Positions 57,441 to 64,000 of a stretch of DNA of 64,000 nucleotides are shown piece after piece. The stretch spans positions 1-64,000 of the forward strand of contig CALVWI010000011.1 in the NCBI GenBank assembly GCA_944367045.1. Reading direction: 5' to 3'. The position numbers were made by a program, and so were the translations under genes. The notes under the pieces were generated by a model. It saw only the letters and a list, made by a program, of their open reading frames with translations, did not search any database and had not been told where the DNA came from. Source of the stretch: an uncultured Clostridia bacterium. Its GTDB lineage: Bacteria; Bacillota; Clostridia; Christensenellales; Borkfalkiaceae. Positions within the stretch are counted from its first letter, which is position 1; each line of letters begins with the position of its first letter.

Positions 57441-58199
57441 ATGGCCTATTCTTTGCTCACATCTTGGACATGGACGGTCGACGTCCTGTTCATTCTCATC
57501 CTTGTGGCAGGGACGGCGTTCGGCGCATACCGCGGGTTCATCTCGGGCGTGTGCAAGATGGCCGGGACGCTCTTTGCCATCGTCTTTGCCATCATCTTCT
57601 GCGTGTCGTTCTCAAACTTCTTGGAAAGTCTCTTCCATATGACGACTGCAATTGCTAACGGCTTAACAAATAGTTTCAAAAATGAGGCGCTTCTGACTCC
57701 CCTGCCCGTCGACATTGCAGGCGCAGACGTCAGCGCCACGCTTGAGAGCCTCGGAGTCGGTTGGCTGCCGCGCGTCATCATTTCCGGCGCATTCTCTTCG
57801 GTAGAGACCATCCCCGCCGGTACAACGCCCGCCGTCATGCTCGGGAGCACGCTCGCGAAATGGATCTCTATTGCCATCTCCTTCGTTCTGCTCGTTGTGA
57901 TCATCAAACTTGCCGCCGTGCTCCTCGATAAGTGCCTGAGCGGGCTCGTCGAGAAACTCACTCCCTTCCGTGTCGTCAATCAGCTGCTGGGAGCCATCCT
58001 CGGACTCGTCAAGGCCGCCGTCGTTTTGTTCTTAGTACTTGCCATCTGTTCTTGGTTGCCCATCGACGGACTCCACAACTTCCTCGCAAGTTCTACGATC
58101 GTCGGTCCCATCTATTCGTCCGAATGGTTCAATGCCGCGACGAGTTACGCCGTCTCCGGACAATGGTTCGATGACTACATCGCACAATTCCTGTTCTGA
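57441..58199 (+). CDS. CvpA-family membrane protein
   Basis: Four or five membrane segments (about 10-30, 34-56, 135-165, 195-225). AYRGFISGVCKMAGTLFAIVFAI is the typical first pair, and VNQLLGAILGLVKAAVVLFLVLAICSW the last. 252 residues. Relatives act in envelope homeostasis or colicin production. AGGGAGGAA precedes ATG 57441. Followed by a terminator and the parS cluster. Confidence 0.85.
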   Translation: MAYSLLTSWTWTVDVLFILILVAGTAFGAYRGFISGVCKMAGTLFAIVFAIIFCVSFSNFLESLFHMTTAIANGLTNSFKNEALLTPLPVDIAGADVSATLESLGVGWLPRVIISGAFSSVETIPAGTTPAVMLGSTLAKWISIAISFVLLVVIIKLAAVLLDKCLSGLVEKLTPFRVVNQLLGAILGLVKAAVVLFLVLAICSWLPIDGLHNFLASSTIVGPIYSSEWFNAATSYAVSGQWFDDYIAQFLF

Positions 58200-58216
58200 C
58201 GATCAAATCAGTTATT

Positions 58217-58248
58217 CAGAGACACTCCAGTTTTGGGGTGTCTCTTCT
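58217..58248 (+). terminator. Terminator of the CvpA-type gene
   Basis: AGACAC and GTGTCT pair with an inner CC/GG, followed by CTTCTTTT. Confidence 0.75.
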
Positions 58249-58295
58249 TTTATTCTGTAATTATGATACGCAAAACAGATTTTTCTGCACCTGAT

Positions 58296-58311
58296 GTTCC
58301 ACGTGAAACAG
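58296..58311 (+). other. parS centromere site (perfect)
   Basis: TGTTCCACGTGAAACA matches the bacterial parS consensus completely. ParB, encoded 3 kb away, should load here and spread. Confidence 0.93.
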
Positions 58312-58337
58312 TCGATTTTGACGAAAAATTCTTGGGA

Positions 58338-58353
58338 GGTTTCACATGAAACA
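58338..58353 (+). other. parS-like site (degenerate)
   Basis: GGTTTCACATGAAACA, two mismatches from TGTTTCACGTGAAACA, 42 bases after the perfect site. Confidence 0.6.
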
Positions 58354-58408
58354 CATTTTGGGGTAAAATCACTATACGCATGCCGAAAACAACCCGTAAA
58401 ACAGGAAA

Positions 58409-58424
58409 AGTTTCATGTGAAACA
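58409..58424 (+). other. parS-like site (degenerate)
   Basis: AGTTTCATGTGAAACA, two mismatches from the consensus. A still weaker AGTTTCTCGGAAACA lies at 58479. Confidence 0.55.
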
Positions 58425-58494
58425 TCGTGAGATGACCAAAAAGAGGCAAACAGGTGATATTTTTGTAAAATTGAAAAAAGTTTCTCGGAAACAC

Positions 58495-58523
58495 TTGCAA
58501 AGTCCCCTCATGTATGGTACAAT
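58495..58523 (+). promoter_or_regulatory. Promoter of ftsH-parA-parB
   Basis: TTGCAA (58495-58500) and TACAAT (58518-58523), spacing 17; ParB spreading from parS could influence it. Confidence 0.65.
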
Positions 58524-58571
58524 AATCAGGCAAACTTGCCCATACTAGGGCAATAAAACAAGGAGTTGAAC

Positions 58572-60569
58572 TTGAGTAAGACAGTCAAAGTGATCCTCGC
58601 GGTGCTTCTTGTGCTCGTCCTCGGGATAGGAATTTACTTCCTAGTCACCGCGGGCATCAGAGACAGCATGGAGCTGAGTGCGAGTGAGTTTACAGAGTAT
58701 GTCGAAGACGACAGAGTCTCCGTGAACGGCAACGCAGGCAATATTGACGACAGCAGACAGATCGTCAAGATCCACGTGGATGGATATATCGTCTACGGTT
58801 ATACGTCCGCAGATGCACGAAACTACACCTACTGGGCGAACTACATCAATCTGTATACGCCCGAAGGCCTTCAGAACGTTCTCAACAACTGGGTCGAGAA
58901 CTACGGCCTCGAAGAATATAGCTTTTCAAACCCAAACGCGGGTTCTAACTGGACGACCATCATCTATCTTGCGGTGCTCGTCATCGGCGTCGTTGCCATC
59001 TTCTTCGTGATGCGTTCGACGATGGGCGGAGGTACCAAGGCGATGAGCTTCGGCAAGACCAAGGCCAAGGTCTCCACGAATATCAAAGTCCGTTTCTCGG
59101 ACGTCGCCGGTGCCGAGGAAGAGAAGGAAGAGCTCGCCGAAGTCGTCGAGTTCCTCAAGAGCCCCAAGAAGTTCTCCGATCTCGGTGCCCGTATCCCCAA
59201 GGGTGTGCTGCTCGTCGGCCCTCCCGGAACGGGTAAAACGCTCTTCGCAAAGGCCGTTGCAGGCGAGGCGGGTGTGCCGTTCTATTCGGTGAGCGGTTCC
59301 GACTTCGTCGAGATGTACGTCGGTGTCGGTGCCTCGCGTGTCAGAGACCTCTTTGACATCGCAAAACGCAACCAGCCTTGCATCATCTTCATCGATGAGA
59401 TCGACGCCGTGGGCCGTCAGCGTGGTGCGGGCCTCGGTGGCGGACACGACGAACGAGAGCAGACCCTCAACCAGATCCTCGTCCAGATGGACGGCTTCGA
59501 TTCCAACGAGGGAGTCATCGTCATGGCGGCGACCAACCGTGCCGACATCCTCGACAGTGCTCTGCTTCGTCCCGGCCGTTTCGACAGGCGGATCTACGTC
59601 AACCTTCCCGACGTCAAGGGCCGTGAGCAGATCCTCAAAGTCCACGCGAGAAACAAGCCGCTCGCTCCCGACGTCAACTTCCGTACCATCGCCCGCATGA
59701 CGAGCGGGTTCTCCGGAGCCGACCTTGCCAACCTCCTCAACGAGGCAGCCATCCTCGCCGCCCGTGCCGGGAAGAAGCTCATCGGCAACCTCGAACTTTA
59801 TGAAGGAATTAACAAAGTCATCATGGGCCCTCAGAAGAAGAGCCGCGTGGTGACCGAGGCCGACAAGAAGTCCACGGCTTACCACGAATCCGGCCACGCC
59901 ATTCTGTCTAAACTGTGTGAACAGAACGACAACGTGCAGGAGGTCTCCATCATCCCCCGCGGCATGGCGGCAGGCTATACCCTCACCCGCCCCGAGACGG
60001 ACGACAACAGCTACACTGTCAACAAACTTAACGACTTCATCTGCATGGCCCTCGGCGGCCGCGTCGCGGAGGAGATCGTCATTCAGGACGTCTCCGCGGG
60101 TGCCTCCAACGACATTCAGAAGGTCACGCAGATGGCTCGGAAGATGGTCACGGAGTGGGGCATGAGCGACAAACTCGGGCCCATCGCCTATCAGAGCGAC
60201 AACCCCGTGTTCCTCGGCCGCGACTTCGAGCAGCACAACGTCTATTCGGAGGAGACCGCGAACATCATCGACGAGGAGATCAAGAAGATCGTCACGACGC
60301 AGTACACGCGTGCGAAGAAGCTCCTCCTCGAACATCGTTCAGTTCTTGACAATATGGCGCGCGTGCTTGTGGAGCGCGAGACCATCTACACGCCCGAAGT
60401 GGATATGCTCATGAACGGCGCGTCGTGGGAGGAGGTGCTCGCCTACATGGAGAAGCACGACAAGGGCGAGCCCGACGATCCATTCGGCATGGGTTCGAAA
60501 CCCGCTCCCAAGGCGCCCGAGACGCCCGCAGCTCCCGCGTCCGACACGCCCGAGAAACCCGCCGAATAA
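58572..60569 (+). CDS. ftsH: ATP-dependent zinc metalloprotease FtsH
   Basis: Membrane-anchored AAA+ protease that removes damaged membrane proteins. Two membrane segments (about 5-25, 127-147), the AAA Walker A GPPGTGKT (about 216-223), [12 protein letters not shown], second-region homology arginine finger ALLRPGRFD, and the zinc site HESGH. TTG 58572 is taken as the start because AGGAG lies six bases before it. 665 residues, ending in a Pro/Ala-rich tail. Heads the ftsH-parA-parB series. Confidence 0.96.
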   Translation: MSKTVKVILAVLLVLVLGIGIYFLVTAGIRDSMELSASEFTEYVEDDRVSVNGNAGNIDDSRQIVKIHVDGYIVYGYTSADARNYTYWANYINLYTPEGLQNVLNNWVENYGLEEYSFSNPNAGSNWTTIIYLAVLVIGVVAIFFVMRSTMGGGTKAMSFGKTKAKVSTNIKVRFSDVAGAEEEKEELAEVVEFLKSPKKFSDLGARIPKGVLLVGPPGTGKTLFAKAVAGEAGVPFYSVSGSDFVEMYVGVGASRVRDLFDIAKRNQPCIIFIDEIDAVGRQRGAGLGGGHDEREQTLNQILVQMDGFDSNEGVIVMAATNRADILDSALLRPGRFDRRIYVNLPDVKGREQILKVHARNKPLAPDVNFRTIARMTSGFSGADLANLLNEAAILAARAGKKLIGNLELYEGINKVIMGPQKKSRVVTEADKKSTAYHESGHAILSKLCEQNDNVQEVSIIPRGMAAGYTLTRPETDDNSYTVNKLNDFICMALGGRVAEEIVIQDVSAGASNDIQKVTQMARKMVTEWGMSDKLGPIAYQSDNPVFLGRDFEQHNVYSEETANIIDEEIKKIVTTQYTRAKKLLLEHRSVLDNMARVLVERETIYTPEVDMLMNGASWEEVLAYMEKHDKGEPDDPFGMGSKPAPKAPETPAAPASDTPEKPAE

Positions 60570-60585
60570 GGGAGAGTGAGAGAAT

Positions 60586-61359
60586 ATGGGCAAGATCATT
60601 TCCTTTTCCAATCAGAAGGGCGGCGTAGGCAAGACGACGACGTGCATCAACATGGCGGCGTACCTTGCGACGATGGGAAAGAAGGTGCTGCTCGTCGATA
60701 TCGACCCGCAGGGCAATGCGACGACCGGCCTCGGCTTTTCCAAGAGCGCTTTGAAGAAGTCGGTCTACCGCGTCCTCATCGAGGATGAGCCCGCTCAGGA
60801 CAACATCCTCACCACCGAACTTGAAAATCTCCTTCTCCTGCCCGCGAACATCGACCTCGCGGGTGCGGAGGTGGAGCTCGTCGGAAAGAAGAGCCGCGAG
60901 AGGATCTTGAAGAACGCGCTCGAGAAGGTGCGGAACGACTTCGACTATCTCTTCATCGATTGCCCGCCCTCTCTGGGGCTTCTCACCATCAACGCGCTCG
61001 CTGCGGCGGACAGCGTCATCATCCCCATTCAGAGCGAGTATTACGCCCTCGAGGGCCTCTCGCAGCTCATGAACACCATCTCGCTCGTGCGCCAGCACCT
61101 CAACCGCAACCTCAAGGTGGAGGGCGTCGCGCTCACGATGTACGACGGCCGCTCGCTCATCTCAAAGCAGATCGCCGCGGAGATCAAGAAGTACTTTACG
61201 AAGAAGCTGTATGAGATCGTCATCCCGCGCAATGTGCGCCTTGCGGAGGCTCCCAGCCACGGCAAGCCCATCGTGCTGCACGATCCCAAGTGTGCGGGGG
61301 CGCGCGCCTATGCCGCGCTCACCGAGGAATTTATTCTTAAGACGGAAAAGGGGGAATAA
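60586..61359 (+). CDS. parA: Chromosome partitioning ATPase ParA (Soj)
   Basis: Walker-type ATPase that with ParB segregates origins and, in sporulating species, controls DnaA. 257 residues: deviant Walker A KGGVGKTT (11-18), DIDPQGNATTGLG, FIDCPPSLGLLTINAL and PIQSEYYALEGLSQL. GGGAGAGTG precedes the ATG. Three bases separate it from parB. Confidence 0.97.
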   Translation: MGKIISFSNQKGGVGKTTTCINMAAYLATMGKKVLLVDIDPQGNATTGLGFSKSALKKSVYRVLIEDEPAQDNILTTELENLLLLPANIDLAGAEVELVGKKSRERILKNALEKVRNDFDYLFIDCPPSLGLLTINALAAADSVIIPIQSEYYALEGLSQLMNTISLVRQHLNRNLKVEGVALTMYDGRSLISKQIAAEIKKYFTKKLYEIVIPRNVRLAEAPSHGKPIVLHDPKCAGARAYAALTEEFILKTEKGE

Positions 61360-61362
61360 CGA

Positions 61363-62253
61363 ATGGCGACGAAAGGCTTAGGCAGAGGGCTCTCCGCCCT
61401 GTTCAGCGATACGGAAGAGGCTTACGAGAACGCCCAGACGGAGTCCTCCTCGGGCATCCGCGAGCTGCCCCTCTCCGATATCTACCCCAATCCCGACCAG
61501 CCTCGTAAAATTTTCGACGAGGGCGCCTTGAACGATCTCGCGAGTTCCATCCGCGAGCACGGCGTCATCAGCCCCATCGTGGTCAATATGGACCCCGACG
61601 GCCGCTACATGATCATCGCGGGCGAACGCCGCTACCGTGCCGCCAAGATGGCAGGGCTCGAGACCATCCCCGCCGTCATCAAGGAGTATTCCGAGCGGGA
61701 GATCCGCGAGATAAGCCTCATCGAGAACTTGCAGCGCGAAGACCTCAACCCCATCGAAGCGGCGGATGCGATGAAGCAGCTCATGGACGAGTACCACCTG
61801 ACGCAGGAGGAGCTTGCGAACCGCCTCGGCAAATCCCGCCCCGCCATTGCGAACACGCTGCGCCTTCTGACGCTCTCGCCCGAAGTCGTCGCGCTCGTCA
61901 GGGACGGCAAGCTGTCGTCCGGCCATGCGCGCACGCTCGTGCCCGTTCCCAAGGAGGCGCAGGGCAAACTTGCGGAGGAGTGCGTGAAGAACGCGTGGTC
62001 GGTCAGAGAGATGGAGCGCGCCGTCAAGCAGTTTTTGAACCCGCCCGAGGTGCTCGCCCGCGAGAAGGAGAAGAAGAACACCCTCGCGAACGCCGAGCTC
62101 ACGCACCTTGTGGAGCGGCTGAGGACGTCCTTCCGCACGAAGGTCTCGCTCATCGGCACGGACAAGAAGGGCCGCATCTACATCGACTACTATTCGCGCG
62201 ACGATCTCGACCGCATCTCGGAGATCTTGGATATTGTGGATAGACAGGAATGA
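61363..62253 (+). CDS. parB: Chromosome partitioning protein ParB (Spo0J)
   Basis: CTP-dependent clamp that loads at parS. 296 residues: LPLSDIYPNPDQPRKIFDE, the CTPase motif GERRYRAAK (86-94), ENLQREDLNPIEAADAMKQL, helix-turn-helix LTQEELANRLGKSRPAIANTLRLL, and C-terminal dimerisation domain. Both the order parA-parB and nearby parS sites support the call (rather than Noc). SIR-14 starts right after the stop. Confidence 0.96.
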   Translation: MATKGLGRGLSALFSDTEEAYENAQTESSSGIRELPLSDIYPNPDQPRKIFDEGALNDLASSIREHGVISPIVVNMDPDGRYMIIAGERRYRAAKMAGLETIPAVIKEYSEREIREISLIENLQREDLNPIEAADAMKQLMDEYHLTQEELANRLGKSRPAIANTLRLLTLSPEVVALVRDGKLSSGHARTLVPVPKEAQGKLAEECVKNAWSVREMERAVKQFLNPPEVLAREKEKKNTLANAELTHLVERLRTSFRTKVSLIGTDKKGRIYIDYYSRDDLDRISEILDIVDRQE

Positions 62254-62254
62254 G

Positions 62255-62545
62255 TTCACGAACTTCTTTTGCTGCGCAAAATAAGTTCCGTGAGGGTCGA
62301 GCAAGGGTGTTCTTAAAACAGCACGGTGTGCTGTTTTCCCCTTGCGAGATGAGCGAGCGCATTCTCCCGCGCGAGCGGTGACCGAAAACGGCGTCTCCCT
62401 TGCGCCGTTTGAGAAAATGAGGTTGAAACATCTCCCCGCTTTATCGCCCGCGCACCTGTCTGTACTCAAAGACACGAAGCCCGAAGTATCGGGCAAATTG
62501 GGGGCCGCACCGCAAAAGCGGTGGTTTTGCTCGCGGCAGTTCATT
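62255..62545 (-). repeat. Structured intergenic repeat SIR-14 with an inserted segment
   Basis: P3 arms ACTTCTTTTGC/GCAAAATAAGT start two bases after parB. P2 is GCCCGA/TCGGGC; P1 GCAAAA-type inside GCCGC/GCGGC. Between P3 and the core about 110 extra bases occur (about 62297-62410). They include AAAACAGCAC/GTGCTGTTTT within CAAGGG/CCCCTTG, absent from every other copy. Confidence 0.8.
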
Positions 62546-62550
62546 TTAAG

Positions 62551-62580
62551 AAAACGCTCATCTGACAGATGGGCGTTTTT
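62551..62580 (+). terminator. Terminator-like stem next to SIR-14
   Basis: AAAACGCTCATCT pairs with AGATGGGCGTTTTT; same type as the stems at 3.1 and 23.75 kb. Confidence 0.65.
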
Positions 62581-62588
62581 GATTTCAG

Positions 62589-62655
62589 AGGCGCGAGGAA
62601 GGTTGCCTTCCGCTGCGCAACCCAATTTGCGCATACTTACGCTTCCGGGGGAAAG
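62589..62655 (+). repeat. Partial structured intergenic repeat SIR-15
   Basis: P1 arms GGAAGG/CCTTCC, CAATTTG and P2 GCGCATACTTACGC are present. The conserved TGTCTTTGAGAACA and P3 are missing, replaced by unrelated sequence up to about 62790 in which I see no gene. Confidence 0.6.
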
Positions 62656-62869
62656 AATGAATTTGCGCGAGCTATACTGTTAAGCCCCTAAAACTCGCGC
62701 AAAGAAGGAAACCGAGCCGTCAAGACGCGAAGCGGCGAGCGGCGGCGTTTTTCTAAACCTCACGGCGAAGATTCACCACAAATTTGCTCATGATAGCGAG
62801 AAATAAGTCGAATTGGTGAAAAGTCGCAATTGAAGATGAATATTTCACAAAAAAATTTTCAAAATAACA

Positions 62870-62898
62870 TTGACAAACTGCAAAAAGTGTGGTAAAGT
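62870..62898 (+). promoter_or_regulatory. Promoter of the solute-binding lipoprotein gene
   Basis: TTGACA (62870-62875) and TAAAGT (62893-62898), spacing 17. The leader to the ATG is about 270 bases. Confidence 0.7.
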
Positions 62899-62933
62899 TA
62901 TGTCAGTGTAGAAATGACGATAGGGGGAAAGTC

Positions 62934-62957
62934 ATGAAGCAGAGGGACATTCGTTAA
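62934..62957 (+). CDS. Seven-codon leader ORF
   Basis: ATG to TAA encodes MKQRDIR, with AGGGGGAAA as ribosome binding site just before. Its codons form the 5' arm of the terminator that follows, the layout of ribosome-controlled attenuation. There is no direct sign it is translated. Confidence 0.35.
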   Translation: MKQRDIR

Positions 62958-63035
62958 TTTTTCCGTGTTTTCTTTTTTGGAAAGCGCGCTCTTTCGGAGT
63001 GCGTCAAACGGCAAGATTGACGAATGTCCTTTTTC
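62945..63035 (+). terminator. Terminator in the leader of the lipoprotein gene
   Basis: GGACATTCGT (62945-62954) pairs with ACGAATGTCC (63020-63029), enclosing inner stems (CCGT/ACGG and GCGC-CTC/GGAG-GCG), and is followed by T5. It stands 150 bases before the ATG, so read-through must be regulated for the gene to be expressed. Confidence 0.6.
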
Positions 63036-63179
63036 TACTTGACGGACTGATCGCGGCATTTCATCCGTCCGAAAAGCAAAGCCAAAACGGGCAAACACCC
63101 TTCCTTGGGGGCAAAAAAAGCACGGCGGCAGAGCGCGGAGGGCGGCACAAAGATTCTATTTTTTATAAGAGGTAAAAGA

Positions 63180-64000
63180 ATGAAGAAAAAACTGTTAAGA
63201 AACGCTTCACTCGTTGCCCTCTCTGCCGTCATGATGTGCGGAACGGCATTCGGCCTTGCCGGGTGCGGAGATAAGAACTCGAACACGATCTCCATCTCCA
63301 TGTTCTGCGGCGTTGACGACCGTGTGATCAACGAGGAAGCCTGCAACACGTGGGCAGAAGAGTACACGCAGAAACTCATTGCCGACGGCGTCTGGGAGGA
63401 CGGTCACGAGACGATCAAGATCGACTTCGACTCCAACTCCGTCACCGAGTCCTACTTCTCGGCGCTCTCTTCCCAGATCTCTTCCAACAGCCAGCCCGAC
63501 ATCTTCTATGTCTCGCCCAAGTACGTCCGCGTCTGGTCCAGCTACGGCCGTATCCTCGACCTTTCGGACTATCTGACCTCCGATGAGGACGTTCAGACGC
63601 TCAGCTCGATCTGGGACGACGCACTTGCGTTCTACGCTTACTCCGATGCGGAAGGCTATCAGCGCGGCGAGCGTATCGAATTCTCGGACGGCGCATGGCG
63701 CGGCCAGCAGTCCGGCGCGGAAGTCGGCATCTACGGCCTTCCCAAGGACTTCTCGAGCTTCGGTCTTTCCTACAACGGTGCGTTCTTCACCGACACCATC
63801 CGTACCGCTCTCACGACCCTGACGACCAACGACAGAAACGGCACGAGAGGCGCTCAGTACGACACCGCAAACCTCACCTTCAACGGCGAGTCCGGCGTCG
63901 TCATGGATAAGGACGGCAACGACGTTCCCCTCATCCAGATCGGCGTTCCCACCTACTACAAGCCCTACAACTTCTATAAGTTCGCAAGCTATGAAGCTGC
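63180..64000 (+). CDS. Extracellular solute-binding lipoprotein of an ABC importer (cut by the right edge)
   Basis: Signal peptide with lipobox LAGC near residues 26-29 (FGLAGCGDK), then ISISMFCGVDDRVINEEACN and SYFSALSSQISSNSQPDIFYVSP, the pattern of carbohydrate-binding family 1 proteins. At least 273 residues are seen, the rest is outside. AGAGG and AAAAG lie before ATG 63180. The importer permeases presumably follow. The regulated leader suggests expression on demand. Confidence 0.88.
   Translation, partial: MKKKLLRNASLVALSAVMMCGTAFGLAGCGDKNSNTISISMFCGVDDRVINEEACNTWAEEYTQKLIADGVWEDGHETIKIDFDSNSVTESYFSALSSQISSNSQPDIFYVSPKYVRVWSSYGRILDLSDYLTSDEDVQTLSSIWDDALAFYAYSDAEGYQRGERIEFSDGAWRGQQSGAEVGIYGLPKDFSSFGLSYNGAFFTDTIRTALTTLTTNDRNGTRGAQYDTANLTFNGESGVVMDKDGNDVPLIQIGVPTYYKPYNFYKFASYEA

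Noticed and set aside
1..64000. tRNA and rRNA genes
   Set aside because: No cloverleaf with a GTTCRA-type T-loop and no rRNA segments were noticed on reading both strands; a dedicated tRNA scan would settle it.

Overview
The window looks like the replication-origin region of a spore-forming, GC-rich Gram-positive bacterium of the class Clostridia. Spore genes (spmA, spmB, yyaC and a PdaB-type deacetylase), the Firmicutes order holB-ricT-trmN6-rsmI, a DUF4250 gene, a cysteine T-box and a preQ1 leader support this. A gut Christensenellales-type lineage is my guess only. The bottom-strand bias left of about 51.4 kb and top-strand bias to its right fit an origin between rsmG and dnaN. That interval has two perfect and six degenerate DnaA boxes, and an AT-rich stretch with CTA/TTA trios directly next to the last box.

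Layout. 1-2.7 kb: metG (cut), a GNAT acetyltransferase behind an attenuator-like leader, spmAB. 3-15.4 kb: an O-antigen-ligase-type polymerase, then a bottom-strand housekeeping block (rsmI, trmN6, ferredoxin, ricT, holB, a decarboxylase, a membrane protein, lysS, greA, an aminotransferase and an Lrp-type regulator). 15.4-24.5 kb: queT with a preQ1 leader, an alpha/beta hydrolase, DUF4250, marR, a large leucine-rich-repeat lipoprotein, ssb, pdaB and an acidic zinc-ribbon protein. 24.6-35.9 kb: a large lipoprotein, rpsI-rplM, a sugar acetyltransferase, a short-form alaS, and cysE-cysS under a T-box. 36-47.6 kb: a DeoR regulator, pckG, an ABC exporter, a surface-anchored choice-of-anchor-I protein and several unknowns. 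48-51.3 kb: flotillin-NfeD, a SLOG protein and rsmG. 51.4-56.2 kb: oriC, dnaN, rpmH, rnpA, yidD, yidC, jag. dnaA is absent and dnaN sits directly before rpmH. 56.3-64 kb: yyaC, a CvpA-type protein, a parS cluster, ftsH, parA, parB and the start of a solute-binding lipoprotein.

Two features stand out. First, four copies (3.2, 27.6, 35.0 and 47.8 kb) of a compact module encode a 34-residue hydrophobic/basic peptide. Each has a strongly conserved leader that can hide the ribosome binding site, and a convergent small RNA ending at a shared terminator. This looks like a type I toxin-antitoxin system. Second, about 15 full or partial copies of a 150-180 bp intergenic repeat (called SIR here) carry three hairpins whose stems change sequence while staying paired. 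Most copies lie immediately behind stop codons, and in two genes the repeat supplies the C-terminus. Further leads are a compact structured leader at 39.0 kb, a short-ORF/terminator leader at 62.9 kb, genes whose predicted transcription start falls on the start codon, and a DnaA-box cluster far from oriC. No tRNA, rRNA, CRISPR array or intact insertion sequence was recognised. All calls come from reading the sequence; no database search was run.
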